Assembly: GCF_000015245.1 (NCBI RefSeq)
Contig: NC_008700.1
Location: forward strand, 4,166,501-4,230,500
DNA: 64,000 nt
Source: Shewanella amazonensis SB2B
GTDB lineage: Bacteria > Pseudomonadota > Gammaproteobacteria > Enterobacterales > Shewanellaceae
Reading direction: 5' to 3'
A program made the position numbers and the translations under genes. Below the pieces are notes generated by a model. The model made no database searches, was not told the DNA's origin, and saw only the letters and a list, made by a program, of their open reading frames with translations. Below, one piece after another: positions 52,515-61,603 of the stretch (position 1 is its first letter; the number at the start of each line of letters is the position of its first letter).

Positions 52515-53120
52515 TCAGGCCCTGGATGTCAACGCCGTCAACTGGCGGTCATGCCACCGGCTTAAACTGAGCAGAGCCACTATGGCGCCAAGCAGAGCAA
52601 AGCCCATGTCAGATTGGGTGTCCCACACATACCCCTGAGTCCCCAAAAAGGCCTCTGCGCCCTCACCGCTTGCAATGGCCACCCACCACTCGATGAGTTC
52701 GTAAAACGCACTCAGCGCCAGGCAGAAACACACCACAAAGAAATTGCACCAGTTGCCCTTTTGCATCACACCAAGTCTCAGCACCAATTCACGGGCAATC
52801 ATGGCGGGGATAAAACCCTGGGCAAAATGCCCCAGCTTGTCGTAATTGTTGCGCTCCCAACCCATGGGCTCTTTCAGCCAGTCAAACAGCGGCACCTCAG
52901 CATAGGTGTAATGACCGCCCACCATCAGGATCACGCAGTGGATAAGGATAAGTCCATACACCAGAGGCGTGAGCGGGAAACGCCGCTCAGTGGCTGCGAG
53001 GATAGCAAACCCGATCAGCGCCGGTACCACTTCCAGAAACCAGGTAAAGCGGTCAAAGGGGCCCACCGCCGACCAGAGGAATACGGCAAAAAACACCAAC
53101 AGCCAAAGCATCCTTCCCAT
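52515..53120 (-). CDS. DUF2238 (YjdF-like) membrane protein
   Basis: A 201-residue inner-membrane protein with about five to six helices and conserved Y-A-E-V-P-L-F, Y-D-K-L-G-H-F-A-Q-G-F and F-Y-E-L-I-E-W-W segments, typical of the DUF2238/YjdF family. Function is unknown. It lies downstream of the TetR-HlyD-ABC operon on the same strand with a 78 bp gap. Confidence 0.88.
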   Translation of the reverse strand: MGRMLWLLVFFAVFLWSAVGPFDRFTWFLEVVPALIGFAILAATERRFPLTPLVYGLILIHCVILMVGGHYTYAEVPLFDWLKEPMGWERNNYDKLGHFAQGFIPAMIARELVLRLGVMQKGNWCNFFVVCFCLALSAFYELIEWWVAIASGEGAEAFLGTQGYVWDTQSDMGFALLGAIVALLSLSRWHDRQLTALTSRA

Positions 53121-53198
53121 GGAGAAACCTCAATTCAATCAAGAGACTTTGGCAGTGTAACCCCGAAGCGTCCGCTTGTCAGTGCCAGGCACCCAGCT

Positions 53199-54326
53199 TC
53201 AATCCAGTCGTTTGTTAAATTTGAGGGTAGCCACCAGCAGCCCCAGGGCACAGAAACCCAACAACCAGAGCGCATCGAATCCCAGCTGCGTTACCTCGGC
53301 ATCCCGCAGAATAATTGCCCGGGACATGCGCATAAAGTGCGTTGCCGGCAGAGCTTCGGCAATCCACTGCGCCGGTACGGGCATGGCTTCGTAGGGAAAC
53401 ATAAAGCCGGACAGCAGTATGGATGGCAGCAGGATAAACACCGTCATCTGCATGGCCTGCAGTTGGGTACGGGCTATGGTGGAAATCACCAGGCCAAGGG
53501 TGAGACTCGCCAGAATAAACAGCATGGCCGCCAACGCCAGCGATTCAAGGCCTCCCCGTATGGGCAGGGCGAACAACAACTTACCTGCTCCCAGAATAAT
53601 GGCCACCTGCACAAAGCCCACCAACACGTAGGGCAAAATCTTGCCCAGCATCAGCTCCAGCGGCTTGACCGGCGTGGTGATCAAAAACTCCATGTTACCC
53701 TGCTCCCGCTCCCTCACAATGGCGGCCGAGGTAAAGAGCACCATAGTCATGGTCAGTATTACCCCGAGAAGACCCGGGACTATGTTGACCACGGTACGTT
53801 GCTCGGGGTTGAAGTACATCACCACCTCCATGGTGGCGGTGCTCTCGGGCACCGGCAGCCCAAGCACTTCAGATAACGGCATGGTTCTGAGTGACTTGAT
53901 GGTAGAAGCCACCACCGTATCTGAACCATCCACCAGCCACTGTGCCACCGGGCGCGAAAAATAGGCCCCCTGGCCGGTCTGTGCCTGTGGATGGCTAATC
54001 AGACGGGAACCAAAGTCAGCAGGGATCACCAGTGCAGCCTTCACATGTCCGGCGGTAATCGCCTCCTCAGCCTGGGCAATTGACTGATAAGACTCAATAA
54101 AGTCGACCACTTGCGTGGCAGAAACGGCCTGCACCAGAGCTCTGCCCTGGCTGTTGCCGCTCATATCCACCAATCCGGCGGGCAGATGCCTGGCATCGGT
54201 ATTGATGGCGTAACCAAACAGCATCAGCTGTACCAGTGGGATCATCACTATCATGCCGAAGGTCATGCGATCCCGTGACAGCTGTTTCAGCTCTTTGGTG
54301 AGGATGGCCAGAATTCTAAGCCACAT
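53199..54326 (-). CDS. ABC-2 type transporter permease
   Basis: A 375-residue permease with an N-terminal helix (residues 22-42), a large periplasmic loop and five C-terminal helices, ending P-x-x-x-L-G-F-C-A-L-G-L-L. Similar to YhhJ/YbhR-type permeases that work with HlyD proteins. ATG at 54326 has AAGGAGG 5 bp before; a GTG at 54332 sits inside the ribosome site and is less likely. It overlaps the ATPase gene by 11 bp. Confidence 0.92.
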   Translation of the reverse strand: MWLRILAILTKELKQLSRDRMTFGMIVMIPLVQLMLFGYAINTDARHLPAGLVDMSGNSQGRALVQAVSATQVVDFIESYQSIAQAEEAITAGHVKAALVIPADFGSRLISHPQAQTGQGAYFSRPVAQWLVDGSDTVVASTIKSLRTMPLSEVLGLPVPESTATMEVVMYFNPEQRTVVNIVPGLLGVILTMTMVLFTSAAIVREREQGNMEFLITTPVKPLELMLGKILPYVLVGFVQVAIILGAGKLLFALPIRGGLESLALAAMLFILASLTLGLVISTIARTQLQAMQMTVFILLPSILLSGFMFPYEAMPVPAQWIAEALPATHFMRMSRAIILRDAEVTQLGFDALWLLGFCALGLLVATLKFNKRLD

Positions 54327-55284
54327 GGGCACCTCCTTCGGCTCGCTGACCGGTGCAGGTCACGAACACATCCTCAAGGCTGGGGCGGACCTCGTCCATT
54401 TCTCTAGTGCCGACGCGCTGGCCAAGCCAGGCTATGGGGTCATCAATTTGGCTACGTATGAGCACCCGCAGCCGACTGCCAATCTGAGCCGCCGACAATA
54501 CCGGCGCCTCAGCCAGCAATTGCTGCTTGAGCACTCTCAAATCCTGGCCACCGATTTCCACCACCCTGGCCCCCATGGCCTGCATCAGTGCTTTGGGCGA
54601 GCCGTCGGCGCGCTTGATACCGCGTTCCAGAATGGCAAGCCCATGGCAACGCTCGGCCTCATCCATGTAGTGGGTGGACACCAAAATAGTGCACCCCTTG
54701 GCCGACAGATCAAACAAACGTTCCCAAAACTCGCGGCGGTTTTCGGGGTCCACCGCTGAGGTGGGCTCATCAAGAAACAGCAGTTCTGGCTCGTGTATGG
54801 TGGCTGCCGCCAGCGCGAGCCGCTGTTTCTGACCACCACTCATGGAGCCCGCCATCTGGCTTTCGCGGCCTTCGAGACTGTAGAGGGACAAGAGCTGCTC
54901 TATCCTGTCTTTGGCTTTATTACCTTGCAGTCCATAGATGCGCGCCACAAATCTCAGGTTCTCCAACACGGTCAGGTTTTCGTAGAGGGAGAATTTCTGA
55001 GTCATGTAGCCAATGCGGCGGCGCAGTTTTTCCTCTGCACCCTTAAGGGGCTCGCCCAACACCCTGATCTCCCCACTGGTCGGCTTAAGCAGTCCTGTCA
55101 GCATACGGATGGAAGTGGACTTGCCACAGCCATTGGGGCCGAGAAATCCGTAAATGCTGCCGCGGGGAATCGCCAAATCCACACCATCCACGGCTTTGAG
55201 GGCACCAAATTGCCGGGTCATACCGCGGGTCTCGATGGCGAGGGGGGCCGTGGTGAGGGTTTGGGGCGCGAGCACCTCACTCAT
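54316..55284 (-). CDS. ABC transporter ATP-binding protein
   Basis: A 322-residue ATPase. Walker A G-F-L-G-P-N-G-C-G-K-S-T-S, signature M-S-G-G-Q-K-Q-R-L-A, Walker B L-L-F-L-D-E-P-T-S-A-V-D-P, H-loop T-H-Y-M-D-E-A-E-R. A C-terminal domain of about 90 residues follows the ATPase core, as in DrrA-like proteins. It starts with MSEVLAPQ at 55284, overlapping the HlyD gene by 8 bp. Confidence 0.93.
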   Translation of the reverse strand: MSEVLAPQTLTTAPLAIETRGMTRQFGALKAVDGVDLAIPRGSIYGFLGPNGCGKSTSIRMLTGLLKPTSGEIRVLGEPLKGAEEKLRRRIGYMTQKFSLYENLTVLENLRFVARIYGLQGNKAKDRIEQLLSLYSLEGRESQMAGSMSGGQKQRLALAAATIHEPELLFLDEPTSAVDPENRREFWERLFDLSAKGCTILVSTHYMDEAERCHGLAILERGIKRADGSPKALMQAMGARVVEIGGQDLRVLKQQLLAEAPVLSAAQIGSRLRVLIRSQIDDPIAWLGQRVGTREMDEVRPSLEDVFVTCTGQRAEGGAHVA

Positions 55285-56239
55285 GGTTTGCCTCCGGCAA
55301 CAAGACTTCCACAGCAAGCCCGGTGGCCAACCCTGCGTCCACAGGCAAGTCGATATCGGTCAGGTACATCAGGCGAGCCCTGTCACGCTCGTTTAGTGCA
55401 TAAAAAGGGGTAAAGGCGGGTTCGCTGCGGATATTGCGCACCTTGCCCATGACCGGCTCCGGCCGCCCATCCACCCGCACTCCAACCTCGGCGCCGGGAA
55501 GCAGTTTATCGAGGGCAGAGGCAGGCAGATAGACCCGGACATAGGGAGCATTCTGGACGAGCAAGCCCACCAGTTGGCTCCCCTGATTCACTCTGTCCCC
55601 CACGCGCCAGGGCAACAGGTCAACCACGGCATCCCGTGCGGCCATCAGGGTTAAATCTGACTTAAATTTTTGTTCAAGTGTCACCTGAGCCTGGGCGGCC
55701 TCCACTGCGGCAGCGGCCTGAGATAATTGTTCGCTGCGGGTACCGGCAATTAATTCCTTCAGCGCCTGGCTGGCACTGTCGACATCAGCCTGAGCCCTGT
55801 CTTTCCCGGCAACGGCTCTGTCGAGGTCGGCAGCGGTCAGGACCTTCTCAGCGACCAGACGAACTGTGCGTTCATACTGGGCCCTCGCCTCACTCAGGGT
55901 GGCCCTGGCTCCGGCGAGTCGTGCCTCTGCACGCGCCAACTCTTCGTCCCGGGCGCCCTTGGTGAGCTCCGCAAGACGGGCTTCTGCCTGGGCGAGATTG
56001 GCCACTGCCTGCGCCAGCCTGGCGTCGGCGGCGCGGCTGTCTAGCTGCAGCAGCACAGTACCTGCACTCACCCTGTCCCCCTCACGTACCTTGATCTCGG
56101 CTATCAGTTCTGTGGTGGGCGCCGTCAGGGTTAAGCGGTCACGTTCCACGGTGCCATACACCGCAGACGAAGACTCACCGCAAGCCGTGAGGCACAGGGC
56201 AAACAGAGCAACCCAGTGGGGGGATTTGATTAACTTCAT
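55277..56239 (-). CDS. HlyD-family periplasmic adaptor lipoprotein
   Basis: A 320-residue adaptor of the YbhG/YhiI type. Lipobox L-T-A-C at residue 20, then a lipoyl half, an Ala/Glu-rich alpha hairpin (about 75-190), the second half lipoyl and a beta-barrel domain. It links the inner-membrane ABC transporter to an outer-membrane channel. Overlaps TetR by 4 bp upstream and the ATPase by 8 bp downstream, so strictly one operon. Confidence 0.9.
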   Translation of the reverse strand: MKLIKSPHWVALFALCLTACGESSSAVYGTVERDRLTLTAPTTELIAEIKVREGDRVSAGTVLLQLDSRAADARLAQAVANLAQAEARLAELTKGARDEELARAEARLAGARATLSEARAQYERTVRLVAEKVLTAADLDRAVAGKDRAQADVDSASQALKELIAGTRSEQLSQAAAAVEAAQAQVTLEQKFKSDLTLMAARDAVVDLLPWRVGDRVNQGSQLVGLLVQNAPYVRVYLPASALDKLLPGAEVGVRVDGRPEPVMGKVRNIRSEPAFTPFYALNERDRARLMYLTDIDLPVDAGLATGLAVEVLLPEANHE

Positions 56240-56877
56240 GATTTATCTCCGGCATCACTTGCCAAAATACCTTGGCTCAGTACAGCGATATGATGGGGCA
56301 CCAAGCGCATCAGCCCCTCTGGGCTGGTGTCTATCCCCAGCGAATCGACCAGGGCAGGCGGGGCAATCAGGGGGAACACCATCAGGCTGATGAGACTGAG
56401 ACGAGCCAGCTGCGGATCCACGTCGGCGCGAATGGCGCCATTGGCCACCAACGACTGCATCAACCAGCTGTGTGACAGGCGCAATACGTCACCAAAGACT
56501 GACATCAGCAACCTGAATGCCTCACTGCTGTGGCCTTCGTGCAATACCGTCAGTATCAATCGGGGCAATCTGGGGTGAGCACCAATGGCGCGGTAATAGG
56601 TTTGCATCAGCGCCGTCAAATCCGACGGTGCGCCTTGCTGCGAGAGGCTCTGAAACCTCGCCAGTACGGGGGATAAGACTTCCCTGACCATGTGTTCAAA
56701 GAGCCCGGGTTTGCCACCGAAGTAGTAACGGATCATGGCGGCATCCACGCCGGCTGTGCGGGCGATGCTGCGGGTGGACACCGCCTGATAGCCCTGCTCA
56801 GTAAAACACTCTATCGCCGCGGCAATTAATCTGGCTCTGGCGTCACTGTCACCCTTGGGGCGGCCCGGGTCCGACAT
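56236..56877 (-). CDS. TetR-family regulator
   Basis: A 213-residue repressor heading the efflux operon. HTH region ARLIAAAIECFTEQGYQAVSTRSIARTAGVDAAMIRYYFGGK, typical of CecR/YbiH-like TetR proteins, followed by helical ligand domain. GGGAG 6 bp upstream fixes the start. It probably represses itself and the HlyD-ABC genes, releasing on a drug ligand. A GAAAAT-N5-ATTTTC palindrome lies at 56943-56959 in front. Confidence 0.92.
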   Translation of the reverse strand: MSDPGRPKGDSDARARLIAAAIECFTEQGYQAVSTRSIARTAGVDAAMIRYYFGGKPGLFEHMVREVLSPVLARFQSLSQQGAPSDLTALMQTYYRAIGAHPRLPRLILTVLHEGHSSEAFRLLMSVFGDVLRLSHSWLMQSLVANGAIRADVDPQLARLSLISLMVFPLIAPPALVDSLGIDTSPEGLMRLVPHHIAVLSQGILASDAGDKS

Positions 56878-56942
56878 ACTCAACTCCCGAAATTCCTCTC
56901 TTGATGAACATACTAGGAGAAAGGCCGGGTAAATGGCAGTAT

Positions 56943-56959
56943 GAAAATTCTCCATTTTC
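56943..56959. promoter_or_regulatory. Predicted TetR operator
   Basis: GAAAAT-TCTCC-ATTTTC, a perfect 6 bp inverted repeat with 5-base spacer, about 65 bp before the TetR start. The best candidate for autoregulation. Confidence 0.5.
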
Positions 56960-57086
56960 TTTAATAATGAGGAATTTGTCGCACGGGGTAGTGCTTGGGT
57001 TATAACGCGGCAAACACGTGGAAAACAAAGCAGAAAGAATGGCAGTCATGGAGACGGGCCAGTATTTATCAGGGAGGAAAAATCAC

Positions 57087-57386
57087 ATGCACGCAGCTGA
57101 TTATGTCATTTATCTGGTTCTGGCATTACAGGTACTGGACCTGGGTGCCTGGCGCAGCCTGATAGCCCACATCAAGTGTCACTACCCACATATCTGGCAT
57201 CAGGCCTATAGCTTCGACCGCCATCCTGGCACGCAGGTAAGAAGTAATTACATCAAGGAAGCCTTAAAACAGGGTGAGCTGAAAGACAGCCAGGATACGC
57301 CTGTGGTTGTTTACCTCAGATTCCACAAGGCCGCCATTGGACTCTCTTCGCTGCTACTGCTGCTTGGACTGCTATCTCAATTTTAA
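57087..57386 (+). CDS. Small membrane protein, UspB-like layout
   Basis: A 99-residue protein with an N-terminal helix (YVIYLVLALQVLDLGAW) and a C-terminal helix (HKAAIGLSSLLLLLGLLSQF) separated by a polar loop with R-S-N-Y-I-K-E-A-L. The layout resembles UspB, but the identity is weak. AGGGAGG upstream supports the ATG at 57087 rather than an earlier ATG. Confidence 0.65.
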   Translation: MHAADYVIYLVLALQVLDLGAWRSLIAHIKCHYPHIWHQAYSFDRHPGTQVRSNYIKEALKQGELKDSQDTPVVVYLRFHKAAIGLSSLLLLLGLLSQF

Positions 57387-57424
57387 CGCCGCGACATCAA
57401 CACTGCTGTTTGCCACATTAAGAC

Positions 57425-58177
57425 TCAGTCTGGTTTGGCGACTGCGTTAGCCGGGATGCCAGTGTCAGCCTTAAAACCATGGCGCCAAAACAGTGGATAA
57501 AGCAGGGTGGCCACCAACCAGGATAACAACAGACTGGTAATGTCGTGGGTTAAAAAGTGCGCACCACGAAGCTCCTGAGTCAGGGCAAACACGGCCCCGA
57601 CTGCCAGCACTGAGGCGAGCACTCGCCAGCGCCAACGGGGGAAGTAAGCCATGGCAAAGTAGTAGAGTGCGACCCAGGCAAAGGCGCCACTGGAATGGCC
57701 ACCGGGGAAGCATTGCCCCCCAAAGCCCGGACCTTCCATGCTCGCCGGAAAAGGCACATGGGGATACTTGCCACCGAACAAGGTTAAATCCCAGGGGCAA
57801 TTCACCTGAGTCAGCGACTTGCCCCAACGCACCAGCAGCACGCTGAGTGCCACTGAGCACAAGAGATACAGAAATCCACGCAGATACGGCTTAAAACGCT
57901 TGCTCAGCGCGGCGGTTACCGTCAACGCCAGTAACAATAACGATGCCAGTAGCACCAAATCCCGCCCGCCGGTATGCAGCACCTTCTCGGTTAACCACCA
58001 ATACCTCAGCGGCCAGGAATGCACGCCGCCTTCCAGGCGGAAAAGTGCTGAAGACACAGAAATATCCCAGTCCCAATGGGTCGCCAACACCAAAAACGCC
58101 AGCCCCAGTAATAAGGGGATGTGCAAATGGCGAAGCCACCAATGGCGTGGACTGATATCAAAGTGAATCCGGGGCAT
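57425..58177 (-). CDS. PAP2-family membrane phosphatase
   Basis: A 250-residue integral membrane lipid phosphatase. Six hydrophobic helices and the PAP2 signature: K-S-L-T-Q-V-N-C-P-W-D, C-F-P-G-G-H-S-S-G-A-F with the catalytic His, and R-G-A-H-F-L-T-H-D. Probably hydrolyses undecaprenyl pyrophosphate or lipid A phosphate in the periplasm (substrate undecided). Confidence 0.92.
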   Translation of the reverse strand: MPRIHFDISPRHWWLRHLHIPLLLGLAFLVLATHWDWDISVSSALFRLEGGVHSWPLRYWWLTEKVLHTGGRDLVLLASLLLLALTVTAALSKRFKPYLRGFLYLLCSVALSVLLVRWGKSLTQVNCPWDLTLFGGKYPHVPFPASMEGPGFGGQCFPGGHSSGAFAWVALYYFAMAYFPRWRWRVLASVLAVGAVFALTQELRGAHFLTHDITSLLLSWLVATLLYPLFWRHGFKADTGIPANAVAKPD

Positions 58178-58334
58178 GCAAACTCCAACCTGTTACGTCT
58201 TGGTTTTTAAGGCCGGAGTTTACAACGAAAGTTCCAGTGCAAAGGGGGAAAGACCCTGCCGAAATGCCCATTTCCCGCCGCTTTAGGGCATATGTCCGAT
58301 GCTTTTGCCCCCTTGCCGGATGATATAGGCCACC

Positions 58335-59366
58335 CTATTGGTCGCAACAACGCTCGCCGGGGCGAAACTTCTCCCGGTAAGCCTTGGGCGTGAGACTGGT
58401 ATGTTGGATAAAGAGCTTTCGAAACGAGCTGACATCCTCATACCCGAGCTCAGGCAGGATACGTTCCAGAGGTAAATCGGTGCGCTCCAGTAAGCGCTTC
58501 GCCCTGTCTATGCGCAGTTTCTGTATGTAGCTCGACGGGGTGTCGTGCAGCGCTGCCTTGAAGCGGCGAATGAGGGTGCGCTTACCCATGGCAAAACGCT
58601 CGGCCAGCGACTCCAGGGCCAAATCTTCTGTGAGGTTATTGCTTATCCAGCGCATGATATCGGCCACCTGGGGATCGGTATGCAGGGGCTGAAGCGGCAC
58701 CTGATCCATAAACACCCGCTGGGAGCTGCGGTTGGGGTCGATTAGAAAGACTTTGGCCATGGCCTGGGCAAAGTGCTCATCCACCAGCTGCTCTAACAAA
58801 GCCAGTCCCAGGCTGTAGCTTGCTGTGGAGGCCCCTGCAGTAAAAAACAGACCATCGCGTTCGACCAAAGACACCATCGACAGCCTAACCTCGGGAAAGT
58901 GTTGTTCAAACAACGGCGCCAGCCACCAGGCTGTTGTGGCCTTGCGACCATCCAGGAGTCCGGTGGCAGCCAATAAGAAAGCGCCGGCGCAGCAAGCAGC
59001 AACGGGCACGCCATTGTCTGCCAATGCCTTGATATGATCTTCAAAGGCCTTGAAGCTGGCCAGTTCGCGATGCAAATCGCGGCCATCCAGAATAAGCGGC
59101 GCCGAGATAACCAAGGCATCGACCTGCGTCAGGTCCAACGCAGACACGGGCACGGACTCTATCCCTATTCCTTCGGCGCTCACCCAGCCTCCCCGGGCCG
59201 AATACACCCTGGGTTCCACATGGGGTACACCTGATTGGCCGGTGCGTTCTGCATAGGTATTGGCATGACGAAACAGATCCAAAAAGGCCGTCACACCGCT
59301 CATGACCGGCGTCTCGGGTATCAGAATTGCGATATTCAGGGTGGGGAGAGTGGTCTGAGTCATCAT
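58335..59366 (-). CDS. GlxA-type AraC regulator with DJ-1/PfpI domain
   Basis: A 343-residue regulator. Residues 10-190 form a DJ-1/PfpI-like domain with the Cys-containing elbow V-A-A-C-C-A-G-A-F-L-L-A; the C-terminal 110 residues are the AraC double HTH (SLAERFAMGKRTLIRRFKAAL, LERILPELGYEDVSSFRKLF). It senses an unknown small molecule. Starts at 59381, 59366 and 59363 are all possible. TGTC-ATTAAC-GACA at 59387 lies just upstream. Confidence 0.88.
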   Translation of the reverse strand: MMTQTTLPTLNIAILIPETPVMSGVTAFLDLFRHANTYAERTGQSGVPHVEPRVYSARGGWVSAEGIGIESVPVSALDLTQVDALVISAPLILDGRDLHRELASFKAFEDHIKALADNGVPVAACCAGAFLLAATGLLDGRKATTAWWLAPLFEQHFPEVRLSMVSLVERDGLFFTAGASTASYSLGLALLEQLVDEHFAQAMAKVFLIDPNRSSQRVFMDQVPLQPLHTDPQVADIMRWISNNLTEDLALESLAERFAMGKRTLIRRFKAALHDTPSSYIQKLRIDRAKRLLERTDLPLERILPELGYEDVSSFRKLFIQHTSLTPKAYREKFRPGERCCDQ

Positions 59367-59386
59367 GTCACTTTTAACCATAAAAC

Positions 59387-59400
59387 TGTCATTAACGACA
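59387..59400. promoter_or_regulatory. Inverted repeat in glxA-like / 64-residue gene gap
   Basis: TGTC-ATTAAC-GACA between divergent genes, 20 bp before the GlxA-type start. It may be an operator. Confidence 0.3.
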
Positions 59401-59459
59401 CTTTAAGGCCTATTGATGTTTTTTTAAACTCTTTTCATCGCCACCAAGGAGGTAAGGCC

Positions 59460-59654
59460 ATGAAAAAGTTTTCTCTGACTCAGGTTTTGATGGGCAGCGG
59501 TTATTTGGGTGTCAGCTGGTATCTGTTGCTGTGGCTGAATTTTCAGCTGGCAGCCTCACCCATGGTGCACTTTGTGGTGTTACCGACCCTGATGCTGATC
59601 ACCGCCCTCGGCGCCGGGTTACTTTGGCGCCGGGGCTGTGACTGCGCCGATTAA
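59460..59654 (+). CDS. Small membrane protein
   Basis: A 64-residue two-helix protein (QVLMGSGYLGVSWYLLLWLNF; VVLPTLMLITALGAGLLW) ending in R-R-G-C-D-C-A-D. Strong AAGGAGG before ATG. No family recognised. Divergent from the GlxA-type regulator and sharing TTAA with the convergent response regulator stop codon. Confidence 0.7.
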   Translation: MKKFSLTQVLMGSGYLGVSWYLLLWLNFQLAASPMVHFVVLPTLMLITALGAGLLWRRGCDCAD

Positions 59655-60781
59655 AAGGTTTGCACCAGAGCATCAAGCTGCTCGACTATGCCATGGAGCT
59701 TGCGGTCGACCGTCAGTCCTGATTCCAGGTGCGCCAGACTCTCATCCAGCTTGTTTTTGATAACACCGGCTATCCAGACTTCCTGCTCTTCCGACAGCCC
59801 CATGGATACAAAGCCGGTTTCAATTTCCAGCATTAACTGATTCATGATTGCGAGGTTTTTTTCCTTGTGGTCTACCTGAAAGTCCTTGATTTCCTGAAGG
59901 GCTACCCTGGACTTGTCGATGGTGTCCATCATGAGGGAAAGCCGCTGCTGCGCCACGCTGGTGTCGGCGGTGATCCGCTGATTGAGGTCGTGTGCCGCTT
60001 CCATCAGGATAAGCAAATAGTCTTTAAGCTCACCGGCCCGCGAAGGTTCTTCCGGCAGATTTTTCACCAGCATCACCACGGATGAAAACTTTAAAATCAG
60101 CCGATTACCTTTTTCCAGCATACGGCATTCAAACTCCGAAGCCCTGTCCATCAACACCTGCTCAAGGGGCTGCACGGCCCCCTGACTGGCGGCATAAAAG
60201 GGTTTTTCAGCCACGCCCACAATACGACTGCACACCTGCACCCCAAAATTGGCACTGGCACGGCAGATTTCCTGCACCAGGGCCTGAGCATCCCTGTGCT
60301 TGGTACAAGCCCGCAGAAAGTTCACCACTACACTGATATCAGCCGCACTGTTCATGGCGGCCATCACCATGGCTGTGGCTTCCCTTTTTTCGCTTGAGAG
60401 TTGCAGCCGCTGCGCTGTCTGTGACAGGGTAAGCCGTACCTTACGCAGCAATATCTTGGGCTCAAAAGGTTTGGTGATGTAGTCCTGCCCGCCGGCAGCA
60501 AAGCCTTTGAGGATTTCATCGGTTTCCGTATTCGCCGACACAAATATCACCGGCAATTCGGGCCAGTCCAGCTTAAGACGGCTACAGGCCTCATAACCGT
60601 CCATGGGTTCCATCACCACGTCCATCAACACCAGATCAGGGGTGGTTTCGGCAATCATCTCCAGCGCCTGGGCACCATTGGTGGCCACGTTGAGACGATA
60701 ATCCTGCTTGAGAATTTCCATCAAAATACGAATTTCGTTGGGAGAGTCATCCACCAACAAGAGTTCCGGTTTATCACGCAT
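59651..60781 (-). CDS. Response regulator with helical output
   Basis: A 376-residue protein. Receiver domain at residues 5-120 (LLLVDDSPNEIRILMEIL, phospho-Asp in D-L-V-L-M-D-V-V-M, K-P-F). A second region of about 240 residues is helical with no known output motif (no HTH, GGDEF or EAL). Starts next to the HPt gene with a 1 bp overlap (ATGA-type), so they are coupled. Possibly part of a phosphorelay with a distant kinase. Confidence 0.85.
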   Translation of the reverse strand: MRDKPELLLVDDSPNEIRILMEILKQDYRLNVATNGAQALEMIAETTPDLVLMDVVMEPMDGYEACSRLKLDWPELPVIFVSANTETDEILKGFAAGGQDYITKPFEPKILLRKVRLTLSQTAQRLQLSSEKREATAMVMAAMNSAADISVVVNFLRACTKHRDAQALVQEICRASANFGVQVCSRIVGVAEKPFYAASQGAVQPLEQVLMDRASEFECRMLEKGNRLILKFSSVVMLVKNLPEEPSRAGELKDYLLILMEAAHDLNQRITADTSVAQQRLSLMMDTIDKSRVALQEIKDFQVDHKEKNLAIMNQLMLEIETGFVSMGLSEEQEVWIAGVIKNKLDESLAHLESGLTVDRKLHGIVEQLDALVQTF

Positions 60782-61377
60782 CAGGTTTCCCTCCCCAGCA
60801 TTCTGGCCAAAACCGATTTGGCTCCGCGCACATCAAATGCATCGAATAGTTTGATAAACAGGTTGAAATCATCCTGGTATCTATCAGGCACCCGCTGTTG
60901 CCTCAGTTCGAGAAACATGGCGTCTGCCGCGGCTAAATCGCTGTCGATCAGCGCCAACAACCGGTTCAGTCGCACCAGCATTTCAGTGAGACTCATAGCG
61001 ACCGACTCTGGCCCCTGCTGGGCTTCGAGTATGGCGTCAAGTGCATCCGATAATTCCTGCCAGGCATAGCTGCATTCCTGGCACATCTCTGTAGATAAGG
61101 CCCCAGTACCGGTTTTAATCTGGCTTTCGATGGCAGCTGCGGCGCTGCTCAGGCGCCCGGCACTGATGTTGGCGGCACTTCCTTTGAGAGTGTGAGTAAG
61201 TATCCTGAGTTCGTCCCATTGGCCCGCTTCAGACAGGCTAAGTAAGCGTTGTGGAAACGTTTGAAAATCTTCAGCAAACTTTGCCAACACGGCATTCAAG
61301 AGTCCCTGATTGCCGCCAAGCCGCCTCAGGGCTGCATCATAATCCAGCGCTTGTTGTGGTCTCTCGGGCCTCGGCAT
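60781..61377 (-). CDS. Hpt-domain phosphotransfer protein
   Basis: A 198-residue protein with an HPt domain: H-T-L-K-G-S-A-A-N-I phospho-His near residue 60, within helices. The C-terminal 90 residues are helical and of unknown role. Starts M-P-R-P-E-R-P with GGAG 7 bp upstream. Forms a two-gene operon with the response regulator and no sensor kinase; probably relays phosphate from a hybrid kinase encoded elsewhere. Confidence 0.88.
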   Translation of the reverse strand: MPRPERPQQALDYDAALRRLGGNQGLLNAVLAKFAEDFQTFPQRLLSLSEAGQWDELRILTHTLKGSAANISAGRLSSAAAAIESQIKTGTGALSTEMCQECSYAWQELSDALDAILEAQQGPESVAMSLTEMLVRLNRLLALIDSDLAAADAMFLELRQQRVPDRYQDDFNLFIKLFDAFDVRGAKSVLARMLGRET

Positions 61378-61603
61378 GGTCTGTCTCCACGGGCTGTCCA
61401 TAAAATGGTGACAACTGAAGTGAATGAATTACTTGCATAAAAGTGCAATCGCAGTCTGAAAGTATAGCCAGCTCTCCTGATAGCAGCAGATTTTCATCTC
61501 CGGAAGTTGCGTTGGCACGCCACAGCGCAAAAAACTGGATTGTGTTATTAGGGCTTGTTAATGTTGATTTTTTAATCCCTTCAACAAGGAAAAGGACGTC
61601 TCA

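Noticed and set aside
52614..53876. Plus-strand open frame of 420 codons
   Set aside because: Antisense to DUF2238 and ABC permease genes; composition rich in Gln and His, typical of a shadow.
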